DNA of 64,000 nucleotides, taken from Streptococcus sp. 'caviae' (lineage in GTDB: Bacteria; Bacillota; Bacilli; Lactobacillales; Streptococcaceae). Positions 48,550-56,463 of the stretch are shown here, piece after piece. The stretch lies in NCBI RefSeq assembly GCF_001937065.1, contig NZ_MOWR01000004.1, forward strand, positions 153,435-217,434. Direction: 5' to 3'. Positions within the stretch are counted from its first letter, which is position 1; each line of letters begins with the position of its first letter. A program made the position numbers and the translations under genes. The notes under the pieces were generated by a model. That model was not told where the DNA came from. It searched no databases and saw nothing but the letters and a program-made list of their open reading frames with translations.

Positions 48550-48558
48550 ATTATAACA
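48550..48558 (-). promoter_or_regulatory. Extended -10 of the HD gene
   Basis: TGTTATAAT on the minus strand with perfect hexamer at 48555-48550. The seventh base downstream is 48543, the A of the ATG. Confidence 0.7.
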
Positions 48559-48616
48559 AAATTTGTTAGAGATGCCTGTTTTCTAAGTGGCAGCAGGATA
48601 AAAATTTCTTTTTGTA

Positions 48617-48645
48617 TTTACGGATTTCCCAATTTGCATTATAAT
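48617..48645 (+). promoter_or_regulatory. Promoter of the TauE/SafE gene
   Basis: TTTACG, 17-base spacer, TATAAT (48640-48645). Predicted start is 48652, the A of the chosen ATG. Confidence 0.6.
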
Positions 48646-48651
48646 GAATGA

Positions 48652-49530
48652 ATGACAAACAATTTAATACTCCATGCCATCCAGCTGCTCTTATTTACCC
48701 TGATTGTCGGGATTATGGGAACTATTTTATGGCATGCTAAAAAACATCGAATTAATTTAAAAGAAAAATTTTTAACAGGCTTTTGGATTGGCTACCTGAC
48801 TGACCTGCTTGATACTCTGGGAATCGGGACTTTCGCCACGACAACGACCCTGTTTAAGGCGACCAAATTAGTCGAAGATGACCGCAAAATCCCGGCTACC
48901 ATGTCAACAGCGCATGTGATTCCTGTTTTGGTAGAGGCCCTTTGCTTTGTAACCATCGTTAAGGTGGACATTACAACCTTGGTCTGCATGGCAGCAGCCT
49001 CCTTTACCGGAGCCTTTGTCGGCAGCCGTATCACTAAAAATTGGAACACCCGTCAGGTGCAGCGCGTCTTGGGGATTTTACTGATTATCGCAGCCTTGGT
49101 AATGGTCTACCGAATGCTGACCAATCCGGGAGCCGGGATTTCGTCTGATGTCCGCGGTTTGAAGGGGATATGGCTGTTAATTGGTGTTGTTTTTGATTTT
49201 ATCATCGGTATGCTGATGACTATGGGGCTTGGCAATTATGCACCGGAGCTGATTTTCTTTTCCCTGATGGGCATAAATCCTTCCATCGCTCTGCCGGTTA
49301 TGATGCTGGATGCCGCTATGATTTTAACCGCCAGTTCCATGGAATTTATCAAGTCTGACCGCGTGCATTGGCCGGGGACAATGGGAATTATCATCGGAGG
49401 TATTCTTGGCGTTTTGACCGCAGCCTTTTTCCTCAGCAATTTAGACATTAACAATCTTAAAATTTTGGTTGTTTTCATCGCGCTTTTCACCGGCGGAACT
49501 CTGCTGCGCTCTTCCATTATCAAAAGATAA
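48652..49530 (+). CDS. TauE/SafE family anion permease
   Basis: A 292-residue membrane protein with eight to nine hydrophobic segments arranged as two homologous halves (GYLTDLLDTLGIGTFATTT and VFDFIIGMLMTMGLGNYAP), the mark of the TauE/SafE (sulfite/organosulfonate export) family. The actual substrate is unknown. Two alternative ATGs overlap (48648 and 48652); only 48652 is in frame. No ribosome site; -10 geometry predicts a leaderless mRNA. Confidence 0.88.
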   Translation: MTNNLILHAIQLLLFTLIVGIMGTILWHAKKHRINLKEKFLTGFWIGYLTDLLDTLGIGTFATTTTLFKATKLVEDDRKIPATMSTAHVIPVLVEALCFVTIVKVDITTLVCMAAASFTGAFVGSRITKNWNTRQVQRVLGILLIIAALVMVYRMLTNPGAGISSDVRGLKGIWLLIGVVFDFIIGMLMTMGLGNYAPELIFFSLMGINPSIALPVMMLDAAMILTASSMEFIKSDRVHWPGTMGIIIGGILGVLTAAFFLSNLDINNLKILVVFIALFTGGTLLRSSIIKR

Positions 49531-49577
49531 ATTGGAACAAAAAACGGTGAAACAAGACTTATATTACAGGAGACAGT

Positions 49578-49964
49578 ATGCAGCTTTATTTACGAAATCA
49601 CATTAATGTAGATGGTCAAGCAGAAGTTATTGAGCAGTCCTTTCCTGTTGAGATAACGGAAAAAAATGGCTTTTCTTATCTGGTCTTTACCAATGAGGAA
49701 GATGAGAAAGTTATCATGAAATGCAGTGACGAAGAGCTTGCTGTAACACGCTTTTCCACTCCTAAATCTACTGTGCGTTTTCATAAGGATAAAAAAGCCT
49801 TGGCCAGTTTTCCTACGCCTGCAGGGATCCAGCATTTTGTAACAGAGACCAGCCTGTTTAAAGTGGAGCAGCAATCTGTCCAAGTTGATTATGTTTTAAA
49901 AAATCCAGATCCGGAGTCAGACGAAATTTTTGCCGAGTATCAATTAGAGATGAAATGGCAGTAG
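49578..49964 (+). CDS. DUF1934 (calycin-like) protein
   Basis: A 128-residue beta-rich protein matching DUF1934: QLYLRNHINVDGQAEVIEQ start, central YLVFTNEEDEKVIMKCSDEELAVTRF and C-terminal YQLEMKW. The family forms a lipocalin-like barrel of unknown ligand. ACAGGAGAC precedes ATG 49578. It lies 47 bases after the permease gene and shares its terminator, so the two may be one unit. Confidence 0.87.
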   Translation: MQLYLRNHINVDGQAEVIEQSFPVEITEKNGFSYLVFTNEEDEKVIMKCSDEELAVTRFSTPKSTVRFHKDKKALASFPTPAGIQHFVTETSLFKVEQQSVQVDYVLKNPDPESDEIFAEYQLEMKWQ

Positions 49965-49968
49965 AGAG

Positions 49969-50024
49969 AACGAATGAATTCTGCAATAGCTTATTTGCTT
50001 ATTTGCAGAATTCATTCGTTTTTT
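49969..50024 (+). terminator. Terminator after the DUF1934 gene
   Basis: 17-bp perfect stem AACGAATGAATTCTGCA / TGCAGAATTCATTCGTT, then TTTT. The short open frame at 49974-50159 begins inside this hairpin and is not a gene. Confidence 0.9.
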
Positions 50025-50189
50025 AATGCCATTTTAGATAAAATCTTTTGTTCCAGTCTTAAATCTGCTTTCCTATTACAGAGAGAAATTTTCAGTCATA
50101 TTGTGTGTGATAAGGTTTTAGAGCACGAAGGATATAAAGATGTTTCAAAAAGAAACTAAAAAGAAAGAATAGGATAAATGACTAAACTT

Positions 50190-50263
50190 TATTTTTTTAT
50201 GTTTCATTTTGTTTCGTATTTGCTTGCAAAAATCTTCTAAACAACTATCAAAATAGTTATAAT
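50190..50263 (+). promoter_or_regulatory. Promoter and candidate operators of the aldolase operon
   Basis: TATAAT at 50258-50263 with a weak TTCTAA 17 bases upstream. The dyad AACTAT-caaa-ATAGTT (50243-50258) overlaps the spacer, and TTTGC-TT-GCAAA (50219-50230) and repeated GTTTCA/GTTTCG elements lie upstream. GTTTCA also occurs (as TGAAAC) before the kinase operon, so the PrpR-like regulator may act at both. No sigma-54 -24/-12 element was found. Confidence 0.5.
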
Positions 50264-50314
50264 TAGGATTATTAAAAACAAGAAATCCCCTTTTAGGGTA
50301 AAGGAGAATCACAC

Positions 50315-51223
50315 ATGAAAACGATTGAGCTAAAAGGAATCATTACTCCCATTTTAACGCCAATGCGAGATGACGAGTCGGTCAATTTAGATGAGCTGCG
50401 AAATCAAATTGAACGTCTAATCGAAGGCGGCGTACATGGAATTTTTCCATTTGGAACAAATGGGGAAGGTTACATTTTAAGCTATGAAGAAAAGCTTGAA
50501 GTGTTGAAAACGACCATTGAACAAGTTAAGGGAAGAGTTCCTGTTTATGCTGGTACAGGATGTATCTCTACTAAAGAGACCATCCAATTAAGCAAGGCTG
50601 CACAGGAATTAGGAGCAGATGTTTTATCTATTATCACACCAAGTTTTGCCCTTGCTTCACAAAAAGAACTCTATGATCACTATGCAGCGGTTGCCAAAGA
50701 AGTTGACTTACCAATTGTTTTATATAACATTCCAGCACGGACAGGGAATAAACTTCTGCCTGAAACAGTTGAAAAATTGGCTCGTGATATTGATAATATC
50801 ATCGGCGCAAAGGATTCCAGCGGTGATTGGGAGAATCTCAAAGAATACATCCACAGAACGAAAAATCTAGAGAAGCAATTCTTTGTTCTGTCCGGAAATG
50901 ATGCTTTAATTCTGCCAGCTTTAAAAGAAGGCGGAACGGGAGGAATTGCAGGCTGTTCAAATGTCTATCCGCATGTTCTTTCATCAATTTACGATCTTTT
51001 CCAAGAAGGAAAACTGGAAGAAGCCCAGAAAGCTCAGGATTCTATTGCTGATTTTAGAGCTGTTTTCCAATATGGCAATCCAAATACTGTCGTCAAAACG
51101 GCTGTAAAATTATTAGGTTATCCAGTTGGCGACTGCCGCCGTCCATTCAATTATTTACCGGAAGAAGGGATAACTGCTTTAAAAACTGTTTTAGCAGCTA
51201 ATAAAGAAAAAGGGATGAATTAA
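50315..51223 (+). CDS. DHDPS/NAL-family (class I) aldolase
   Basis: A 302-residue lyase of the dihydrodipicolinate synthase/N-acetylneuraminate lyase superfamily. Schiff-base Lys is in IGAKDSS near residue 167, the Tyr in LYNIPARTG near 138. True DapA has GTTGE; here it is GTNGEG, so the substrate is probably not aspartate semialdehyde but a 2-keto-3-deoxy acid. It would release pyruvate plus an aldehyde. AAAGGAG before ATG 50315. First gene of an operon with an anion transporter and a VOC protein. Confidence 0.88.
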   Translation: MKTIELKGIITPILTPMRDDESVNLDELRNQIERLIEGGVHGIFPFGTNGEGYILSYEEKLEVLKTTIEQVKGRVPVYAGTGCISTKETIQLSKAAQELGADVLSIITPSFALASQKELYDHYAAVAKEVDLPIVLYNIPARTGNKLLPETVEKLARDIDNIIGAKDSSGDWENLKEYIHRTKNLEKQFFVLSGNDALILPALKEGGTGGIAGCSNVYPHVLSSIYDLFQEGKLEEAQKAQDSIADFRAVFQYGNPNTVVKTAVKLLGYPVGDCRRPFNYLPEEGITALKTVLAANKEKGMN

Positions 51224-51250
51224 ACTAGGAGCAAATAGAGGAGGATAATT

Positions 51251-52528
51251 ATGACAACTCAAATGATTATTGCGTTGGCAATTACCGTCTTTATGATTAT
51301 TTTAATTATGAGAGACAGACTGCCATTTGGAGCTCCGCCGCTTATCGCCTTGCTTTTATTGGTTGTGACAGGGGTATCTGATATTAAAGGTGCTTTTGCA
51401 GGTTTTGCCAATTCAACCATTATGATGCTTGCTGCTTTTATGGCTATCATTGCTGCCTTGCAGAAGACAAGTTTTATTTCTAAATTTAAAATAGCCATGT
51501 TTAATATGGCTAAAAAGGGCGGTTATAAAGCCTATGTTCTATTAATCGTCATTGTCATGCTGGGAACCAGTTTGTTTGGTACAGGCTCCACAGCCTATTA
51601 TGTTTTAGTCATTGGGTTCCTGTCTGCTCTGCCTGAAAATAAAGCGCTTGCTCCATCTAAGGTCTTGATGCCTGCAGGCTTTGCTGCTAATCACCCTTTG
51701 GTACCATTTAATACAGCCTTGCAATATGGGATTACCGTCGCTGTGCTGGACGCTGCTGGAGCAGCTACTAATGTTAACCTAGTAAAGTTTTCAATTGTAA
51801 ACCTTATTCTTTCTTTAGGTTTCCTTGCATGGTCGATTCTAGCTTATAAGTTTTTACCAGAACATCCAATATCTAAGGACTCTTCAGATAATGAAGCAGA
51901 TGAAAAAGAGGAGACGCATCTGACTAAAAAGCAAGAGCTCGTAACTTATTTGGCTTTTGCACTTGCTGTAGTTGGCATGGTTTCACAAAGTTATATAGGT
52001 GATGCTGGCTATGCTTTGACAGGTATTGCGGTTATCCCAATCTTTTTAGTAGGTGTCTTAGATTTTAAAGAAATCAGAGATGCCATCAGCGCACCGATAA
52101 TTATTATGTCAGCTGGTGTTATTGGTGTGGCAGATGCTTTGGGAGGCACTGGCCTTACAGAAATGGTCGGTAAATCTGTAGCAGGTATGCTGGGTTCTAA
52201 CATTAATCCTTTCTTATTGATATTTGCCTTCTGTATTTTAACCAGCTTATTAGCCACTTTGACTGGCTCCACGATTGGCACCGTCTACGTATTTGCTCCA
52301 TTAGCTATTGCAACTTGTTTAAAACTTGGATTTGATCCGACCGCTGCGGCAACAGCTATTGTCATTTCTGGCTGGTGCGGCCATTTCTTACCTGTAGATG
52401 GGATGCCGGCTTTGATTATGGGGACAGGGAATTACACAATGGTTGAATTTTGGAAATTTACTATCCCTCAATACTTTATTCGTTTATTTGCACTTACAGC
52501 AGGAGCTTTGCTCCTATTCCCAGTTTAA
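51251..52528 (+). CDS. SLC13/IT-superfamily anion transporter
   Basis: A 425-residue protein with 11-12 hydrophobic segments and paired re-entrant-like motifs (SLFGTGSTAYYVLVIGFLSALPE and LTGSTIGTVYVFAPLA), as in divalent-anion:Na+ symporters and the CitM-like ion transporter group. A hydrophilic loop rich in Glu/Asp (SSDNEADEKEETH) sits mid-protein at about residue 215. Likely imports the carboxylate or acid-sugar substrate processed by the neighbouring enzymes. RBS GAGG before ATG 51251. Confidence 0.85.
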   Translation: MTTQMIIALAITVFMIILIMRDRLPFGAPPLIALLLLVVTGVSDIKGAFAGFANSTIMMLAAFMAIIAALQKTSFISKFKIAMFNMAKKGGYKAYVLLIVIVMLGTSLFGTGSTAYYVLVIGFLSALPENKALAPSKVLMPAGFAANHPLVPFNTALQYGITVAVLDAAGAATNVNLVKFSIVNLILSLGFLAWSILAYKFLPEHPISKDSSDNEADEKEETHLTKKQELVTYLAFALAVVGMVSQSYIGDAGYALTGIAVIPIFLVGVLDFKEIRDAISAPIIIMSAGVIGVADALGGTGLTEMVGKSVAGMLGSNINPFLLIFAFCILTSLLATLTGSTIGTVYVFAPLAIATCLKLGFDPTAAATAIVISGWCGHFLPVDGMPALIMGTGNYTMVEFWKFTIPQYFIRLFALTAGALLLFPV

Positions 52529-52546
52529 TATTGACGAGGTTTCACT

Positions 52547-52894
52547 ATGAAAAATACATTTGAATTAGCTCACGTTGGGATTAACACAGAATCTGAAGAA
52601 CAAGCATTAGAACTGGCCAAATTATTGAGTTTAATGTTTAACTTAGAACCTAGACATGGAATGAAGTCAGAATTTGCAGGCAGTTATTTTGAATGCCTCA
52701 AGAGTCCATACCTAGGCAAAAACGGTCACGTTGCGATGATTACTGCAGATGTAGAATCTGCTGTTGAAGAATTAAAAGAGAAAGGATTCAGTTTTTTAGA
52801 TGACACGATTCAGCTGACTGAAGATGGGAAACTAAAAAATATTTACCTTGATGGTGAATTTGGCGGCTTTGCTATTCATATTTTAAGAAAATAA
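52547..52894 (+). CDS. VOC-superfamily (glyoxalase/bleomycin-resistance-fold) protein
   Basis: A 115-residue single VOC protein: FELAHVGINTESEEQALELAKLL start, then AMITADVESAVEELKEKGFSF and YLDGEFGGFAIHIL, with the first His and last Glu in metal-ligand positions. VOC proteins catalyse isomerisations, lactone or epoxide openings or bind ligands; the reaction here is unknown. Nineteen bases after the transporter with GAGG upstream. Related small VOC proteins accompany keto-deoxy-acid aldolases in Firmicutes. Confidence 0.75.
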   Translation: MKNTFELAHVGINTESEEQALELAKLLSLMFNLEPRHGMKSEFAGSYFECLKSPYLGKNGHVAMITADVESAVEELKEKGFSFLDDTIQLTEDGKLKNIYLDGEFGGFAIHILRK

Positions 52895-52922
52895 GGCGAA
52901 GGACAAAAAGAGAGAGTATTGG

Positions 52923-52960
52923 AAAGAGACAAGGAAAAAAGTCCTGTCTCTTTTGTCCTG
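52923..52960 (+). terminator. Terminator after the VOC gene
   Basis: AAAGAGACA / TGTCTCTTT stem with inner AGGA/TCC pairing, followed by TGTCC and a mixed pyrimidine stretch. Confidence 0.55.
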
Positions 52961-53012
52961 CTCTAGATTTACCAGATTGAACTCTAAAAAGTCCTTTTTC
53001 TTTGATACTTTC

Positions 53013-53204
53013 TTAGGTGATGTCGGACGGCAGCGACTTCCCAGGGAATTCCATGCCTAAACTTTGAGCCACGGTCTCAAAGTTTCCGAGTGTCAGAATT
53101 GGCTTAAATTCACCATTTCTGACACTTTCATCACGGCGGAAGTATCCTTTAAACGCGTTTGCCTTCGTGGAATTTATATGGTAGTCTGCAGACTTCTTTG
53201 CTGA
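53013..53204 (-). pseudogene. Startless 63-codon reading frame, likely a gene remnant
   Basis: On the minus strand a frame opens after a stop and reads SAKKSADYHINSTKANAF then KGYFRRDESVRNGEFKPILT and LGNFETVAQSLGMEFPGKS, ending at TAA 53013. The composition is that of a real protein end, but no ATG/GTG/TTG with a ribosome site precedes it. It contains two inverted repeats (GTGTCAGAA...TTCTGACAC and AACTTTGAG...CTCAAAGTT). I do not recognise the family. It occupies most of the 358-base gap 52895-53252. Confidence 0.4.
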
Positions 53205-53229
53205 TCAAGGTAGACAAATGGAGATTTGA

Positions 53230-53256
53230 GTGAGGTTGGACTTTGTCCAACCTCAC
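53230..53256. terminator. Hairpin overlapping the regulator stop codon
   Basis: GTGAGGTTGGAC-ttt-GTCCAACCTCAC, perfect 12-bp stem that includes the stop codon of the PrpR-like gene. Only the plus strand has T-rich sequence after it (TTTATTTTG), so it would block read-through from the aldolase operon, while on the minus strand it forms a 3'-end stem. Confidence 0.6.
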
Positions 53257-55040
53257 TTTATTTTGAGATAGCGCCAAAGTGTTGTTCGGCTGATCCCTAA
53301 TTGCTTTGCGGTTTTTGTTTGATTCCCTTTATTGTATTCGAGAACAGTGCGTACAATATCCTGGCTGTAATCAAAGAGGGTCTTTTCTTCGATAATTACC
53401 GGTTCAGATTTTTTCGAATCATTTGAACTTAGCTGCAGGTGATTTTGATGTTTGCGTTCTTCGGATAGAACCTCTATTACTGCATTTTCTAAAATATAGT
53501 AAGAATTGGCAGATAGTATTAGCTTTTTAATGACTCTTTCCAACTGATAAAAATTACCAGTCCATTGAAATTCCTGAAGAGTATGCATGGCCTGAGGTTC
53601 AAAGCCGATAACCTGCGTGTGGCATTCAATATTGGCTTTATTAAGCAGAAGGGTAATAATGCTCGCTAATTCTGTATGGCGTTCGGATAATGAAGAGGAG
53701 TAGAGGCTGGCACAGTTCAGTTCTTGCATAATTTCCTTAAAAATCAGCTTATCGGGATCAGCTTTTTTGGTTGTATAGGTGAATATAATATTTTGTCTTT
53801 GTAATAAGCTGCTGCTTTTTATAAGTTCTAAAAGTTTGCGCAGATCCTCCAGAGACAGCTGTTCACAATGCTGAAAGAGAAGGGTGTTGCCAGAGTAAAG
53901 CAAAGGAGAATTGCTGGTGTGGCTGAGATATTTCCACAGACGTTCACCAAACAATTTACAATTTATACTGATGAGATTTGCTGTATGGTACTGAAATTTC
54001 AAGAAACAGGAATAGGCAAGGCTTGTTTTTGCCGTTCCTTCTTCTCCAAAAATGATCATAGCATTATAATGCTTTAGAAGTTGGGACATGAGAACGAGAT
54101 TTTTCTCTTGAATAAAAGAAGCAAAAAGCAATTTCTGGGATATTTTGTCTTCAATTTCTGAACGACTGTTAAATGTGACACCAAATTGCTGGTGAATTAG
54201 AGGAGGGGTTACCATTTTTAATTCACAATGGTAATAAGTCTGGTCATTGAGGGATAAAATACTGCATCTAACCTGATACGTTTGTCCTTTATGCGTATGG
54301 TAGAGCTGCTGGTTATCCAGATGCTTTTGCTTTTTTAGAAAACGGATTAAAGTCTGGGTGAGTTTTGCTGAGAGATTGGAGGAGACAGGGGTGAAGTCTT
54401 GGTCTAAGACCAGTGTTGCCAGTGCTTGCTTTGAGAGTACCTCTTGAAGCAAATTTCGCTGAGTTTCTATTTTTTGTATGTATTTGGTAAAGGTTATGGC
54501 CTGCTGATAAGCAGTTTTGATACTTTCTAATCCGGAAGTAATTAAAATTGTATTTAATGACAGTCTAAGAGCGGTATGATTGGTAATAGCATCACAAAGA
54601 ACTAACTCACACCCTTCTTCTTTGAGTTTGACCAAGGTATCGGCAGTCTGCTCAGGCTGATCAATCGTGATAATCTTGATGTTATATTGGAGAACATCAC
54701 AGATAAGATGAGCATTTTTAGTAATGCTTTCATAGCCAACAATTGCTATGTTTTGGCTGTAATTGTAAGCTAATTTGATACTGCTCAAGATATCATAAAT
54801 AGAAATTGAAACATCAATTACAGGTATATCAACAGCATCTTGAATAAGATGGGCTGTACCTCCGCGAGAAATAATGGCATCATAATCATTATGAGCCATT
54901 TGTACAGCTAAGTCTCTTCCTTCTTGCAAATTCGCATTAAACACATCTATGGATAAGGAATCAAATTGCTGAGCAACCAGATTCATAGAATGGTTTAATT
55001 CTTCATAGGGAGCAATACCAAGTAAGCGAATAGGTCTCAT
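53253..55040 (-). CDS. PrpR-type regulator with degenerate AAA+ domain
   Basis: A 595-residue regulator. Residues 1-180 form a PrpR_N sensor (SRGGTAHLIQ), 195-290 a PAS-like segment, 300-510 an AAA+ domain and 550-595 a Fis-type helix-turn-helix (KTAKQLGISRTTLWRYLK). Walker A is GEEGTAKTS, but the GAFTGA loop that contacts sigma-54 is missing: the sequence runs INCKLFGERLWKYLSH straight on to LLYSGNTLLFQHCEQ, and Walker B is not DE-like. The arginine region WTGNFYQLE replaces WPGNVREL. Streptococci lack RpoN, so it must act with the vegetative sigma factor. ATG 55040 after AGGAGG; a longer frame to 55058 contains that ribosome site. Confidence 0.85.
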   Translation of the reverse strand: MRPIRLLGIAPYEELNHSMNLVAQQFDSLSIDVFNANLQEGRDLAVQMAHNDYDAIISRGGTAHLIQDAVDIPVIDVSISIYDILSSIKLAYNYSQNIAIVGYESITKNAHLICDVLQYNIKIITIDQPEQTADTLVKLKEEGCELVLCDAITNHTALRLSLNTILITSGLESIKTAYQQAITFTKYIQKIETQRNLLQEVLSKQALATLVLDQDFTPVSSNLSAKLTQTLIRFLKKQKHLDNQQLYHTHKGQTYQVRCSILSLNDQTYYHCELKMVTPPLIHQQFGVTFNSRSEIEDKISQKLLFASFIQEKNLVLMSQLLKHYNAMIIFGEEGTAKTSLAYSCFLKFQYHTANLISINCKLFGERLWKYLSHTSNSPLLYSGNTLLFQHCEQLSLEDLRKLLELIKSSSLLQRQNIIFTYTTKKADPDKLIFKEIMQELNCASLYSSSLSERHTELASIITLLLNKANIECHTQVIGFEPQAMHTLQEFQWTGNFYQLERVIKKLILSANSYYILENAVIEVLSEERKHQNHLQLSSNDSKKSEPVIIEEKTLFDYSQDIVRTVLEYNKGNQTKTAKQLGISRTTLWRYLKIK

Positions 55041-55203
55041 AACAGCCTCCTGTTTCATTTGTAAACTATTATATAAATATTATGAAAAAAATTCAATATT
55101 CTTTATGATGGTTCAAAAAAAGACAATTATTTTTTTTGAAACCTAGTATTTTTTTCTTACAAAGTATAAACTAGGACTATAATTAATCAAAGGAGGTGTT
55201 GCA
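55041..55203. promoter_or_regulatory. Divergent control region of regulator and kinase operon
   Basis: Contains GGTTCAAAAAAA at about 55109-55120 facing TTTTTTTTGAAACC at about 55131-55144 (imperfect dyad), a rightward TATAAT near 55180 and AAAGGAGG before the GTG start. The GTTTCA/TGAAAC half-site is shared with the aldolase promoter. Confidence 0.5.
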
Positions 55204-56463
55204 GTGTTACAGCTGTTAGTTTTGGCTGATGATTTTACGGGTGCCCTTGATACAGGAGTTCAGTTTTCAAGTCAAGGAATCCATACATTAGTAACGACTA
55301 ATCAATCGGTAGACTATACCAGTTTAGAGGATGACATAGAAGTACTGGTTATTAATACAGAAAGCCGTTATCTGCCCTTTGAAGATGCTTATCAGCTAGT
55401 CAGCAAAATTTTATCTGATGCTAAAAATTACGGCATCCCTTATTTCTATAAAAAAGTGGACTCGGCCCTTAGAGGAAATATCAGTAGTGAGATAAAAGCG
55501 CTTTTAGACCAATTTCCAGAGAAAAAAGCAGCCATGGTTCCTGCCTACCCAGCTATTAAGCGAGTGGTTCGGGGAGGAAAACTGTATATTGATGGGGTAC
55601 CGGTTTCAGATAGTGTTTTTGCTAAAGACCCTTATGAACCTGTAACCGAAAGCGACATTGCCAAACGCCTCAATCAAGAGGCTGGTATTGAAACATCACT
55701 GGTAAGCAGCCAATCATTCTTGAAAGCTAAACAGCAATTGCTTTTATTTGACAGTGAAACCGAAAGCGACATAGAGGAAATTGCAGCTAACCTCCATCAG
55801 CAAGACCAACTGTCAGTCACTATCGGCTGTGCAGGCTTTGCCAAGTATTTGGTTAAGCAGCTTTTTCCTAAAAAGGAAGTTTTAAGACCTCAGCTTACTA
55901 AACCGCTTCTTGTTATCTGTGGCTCAGTTAATCCGATTACTAGACAGCAGATTGAATATGCTCAAGAAAAACAGCATTTGCGTATTTCCTTAAATTCTCA
56001 GGAGTTATTGGAAGAGCATTATTGGCAGAGCGACAGCGGTCAAGATAAATTAGAGACTTATTTGGAGGATATCTCACAAAGTGATCTAGCCATCATTGAA
56101 ACGCTGGATGAAAAAACCAGCCGTGACATTGTGGCCTATGCTCAAGCACAGGGCTTAGATAAAAATGCTATTCGTTTTAAAATCGGCCAGTCTCTGGGCG
56201 AGCTCACGGAGCAGCTTTTAGAGAAAGAATTGGTTCGAACCTTTCTTTTTACAGGCGGCGATACACTTTATCAGTCGATGCAAGTATTGCAGATTGACCA
56301 ACTAAAACCGCTATGTGAACTCAGTGCGGGTGTTGTTTTAGCCGAATTAACCTGGAAAGACAAGGTCATTCAAGTCATCACAAAATCCGGTGGTTTTGGA
56401 CATCGAGAATTATTTGAAGATATTAACAAGATGGTACAAAAGGAGGAAAACCATGTTAACTGA
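55204..56463 (+). CDS. DUF1537 four-carbon acid-sugar kinase (DtnK/OtnK type)
   Basis: A 419-residue kinase of the DUF1537 family, shown for D-threonate, D-erythronate and L-threonate kinases. The N-terminal substrate domain starts LADDFTGALDTGVQF; KKVDSALRGN near residue 86 and the C-terminal ATP-site FLFTGGDT near 350 and GGFGHRELFE are present. GTG 55204 follows AAAGGAGG. With PdxA2 (57638) it gives D-threonate/erythronate 4-phosphate and then DHAP. Its stop overlaps the start of the dehydrogenase remnant. Confidence 0.92.
   Translation: MLQLLVLADDFTGALDTGVQFSSQGIHTLVTTNQSVDYTSLEDDIEVLVINTESRYLPFEDAYQLVSKILSDAKNYGIPYFYKKVDSALRGNISSEIKALLDQFPEKKAAMVPAYPAIKRVVRGGKLYIDGVPVSDSVFAKDPYEPVTESDIAKRLNQEAGIETSLVSSQSFLKAKQQLLLFDSETESDIEEIAANLHQQDQLSVTIGCAGFAKYLVKQLFPKKEVLRPQLTKPLLVICGSVNPITRQQIEYAQEKQHLRISLNSQELLEEHYWQSDSGQDKLETYLEDISQSDLAIIETLDEKTSRDIVAYAQAQGLDKNAIRFKIGQSLGELTEQLLEKELVRTFLFTGGDTLYQSMQVLQIDQLKPLCELSAGVVLAELTWKDKVIQVITKSGGFGHRELFEDINKMVQKEENHVN

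Noticed and set aside
49974..50159. 61-codon frame after the DUF1934 gene
   Set aside because: It starts inside the terminator stem and has no ribosome site or family-like sequence.
50160..50314. Sigma-54 promoter before the aldolase operon
   Set aside because: No GG-N10-GC element was found, and a TATAAT box is present.
50315..50329. CcpA (cre) site over the aldolase start codon
   Set aside because: ATGAAAACGATTGAGC matches most of the cre consensus but misses the 3' C, and chance matches of this loose motif are common.
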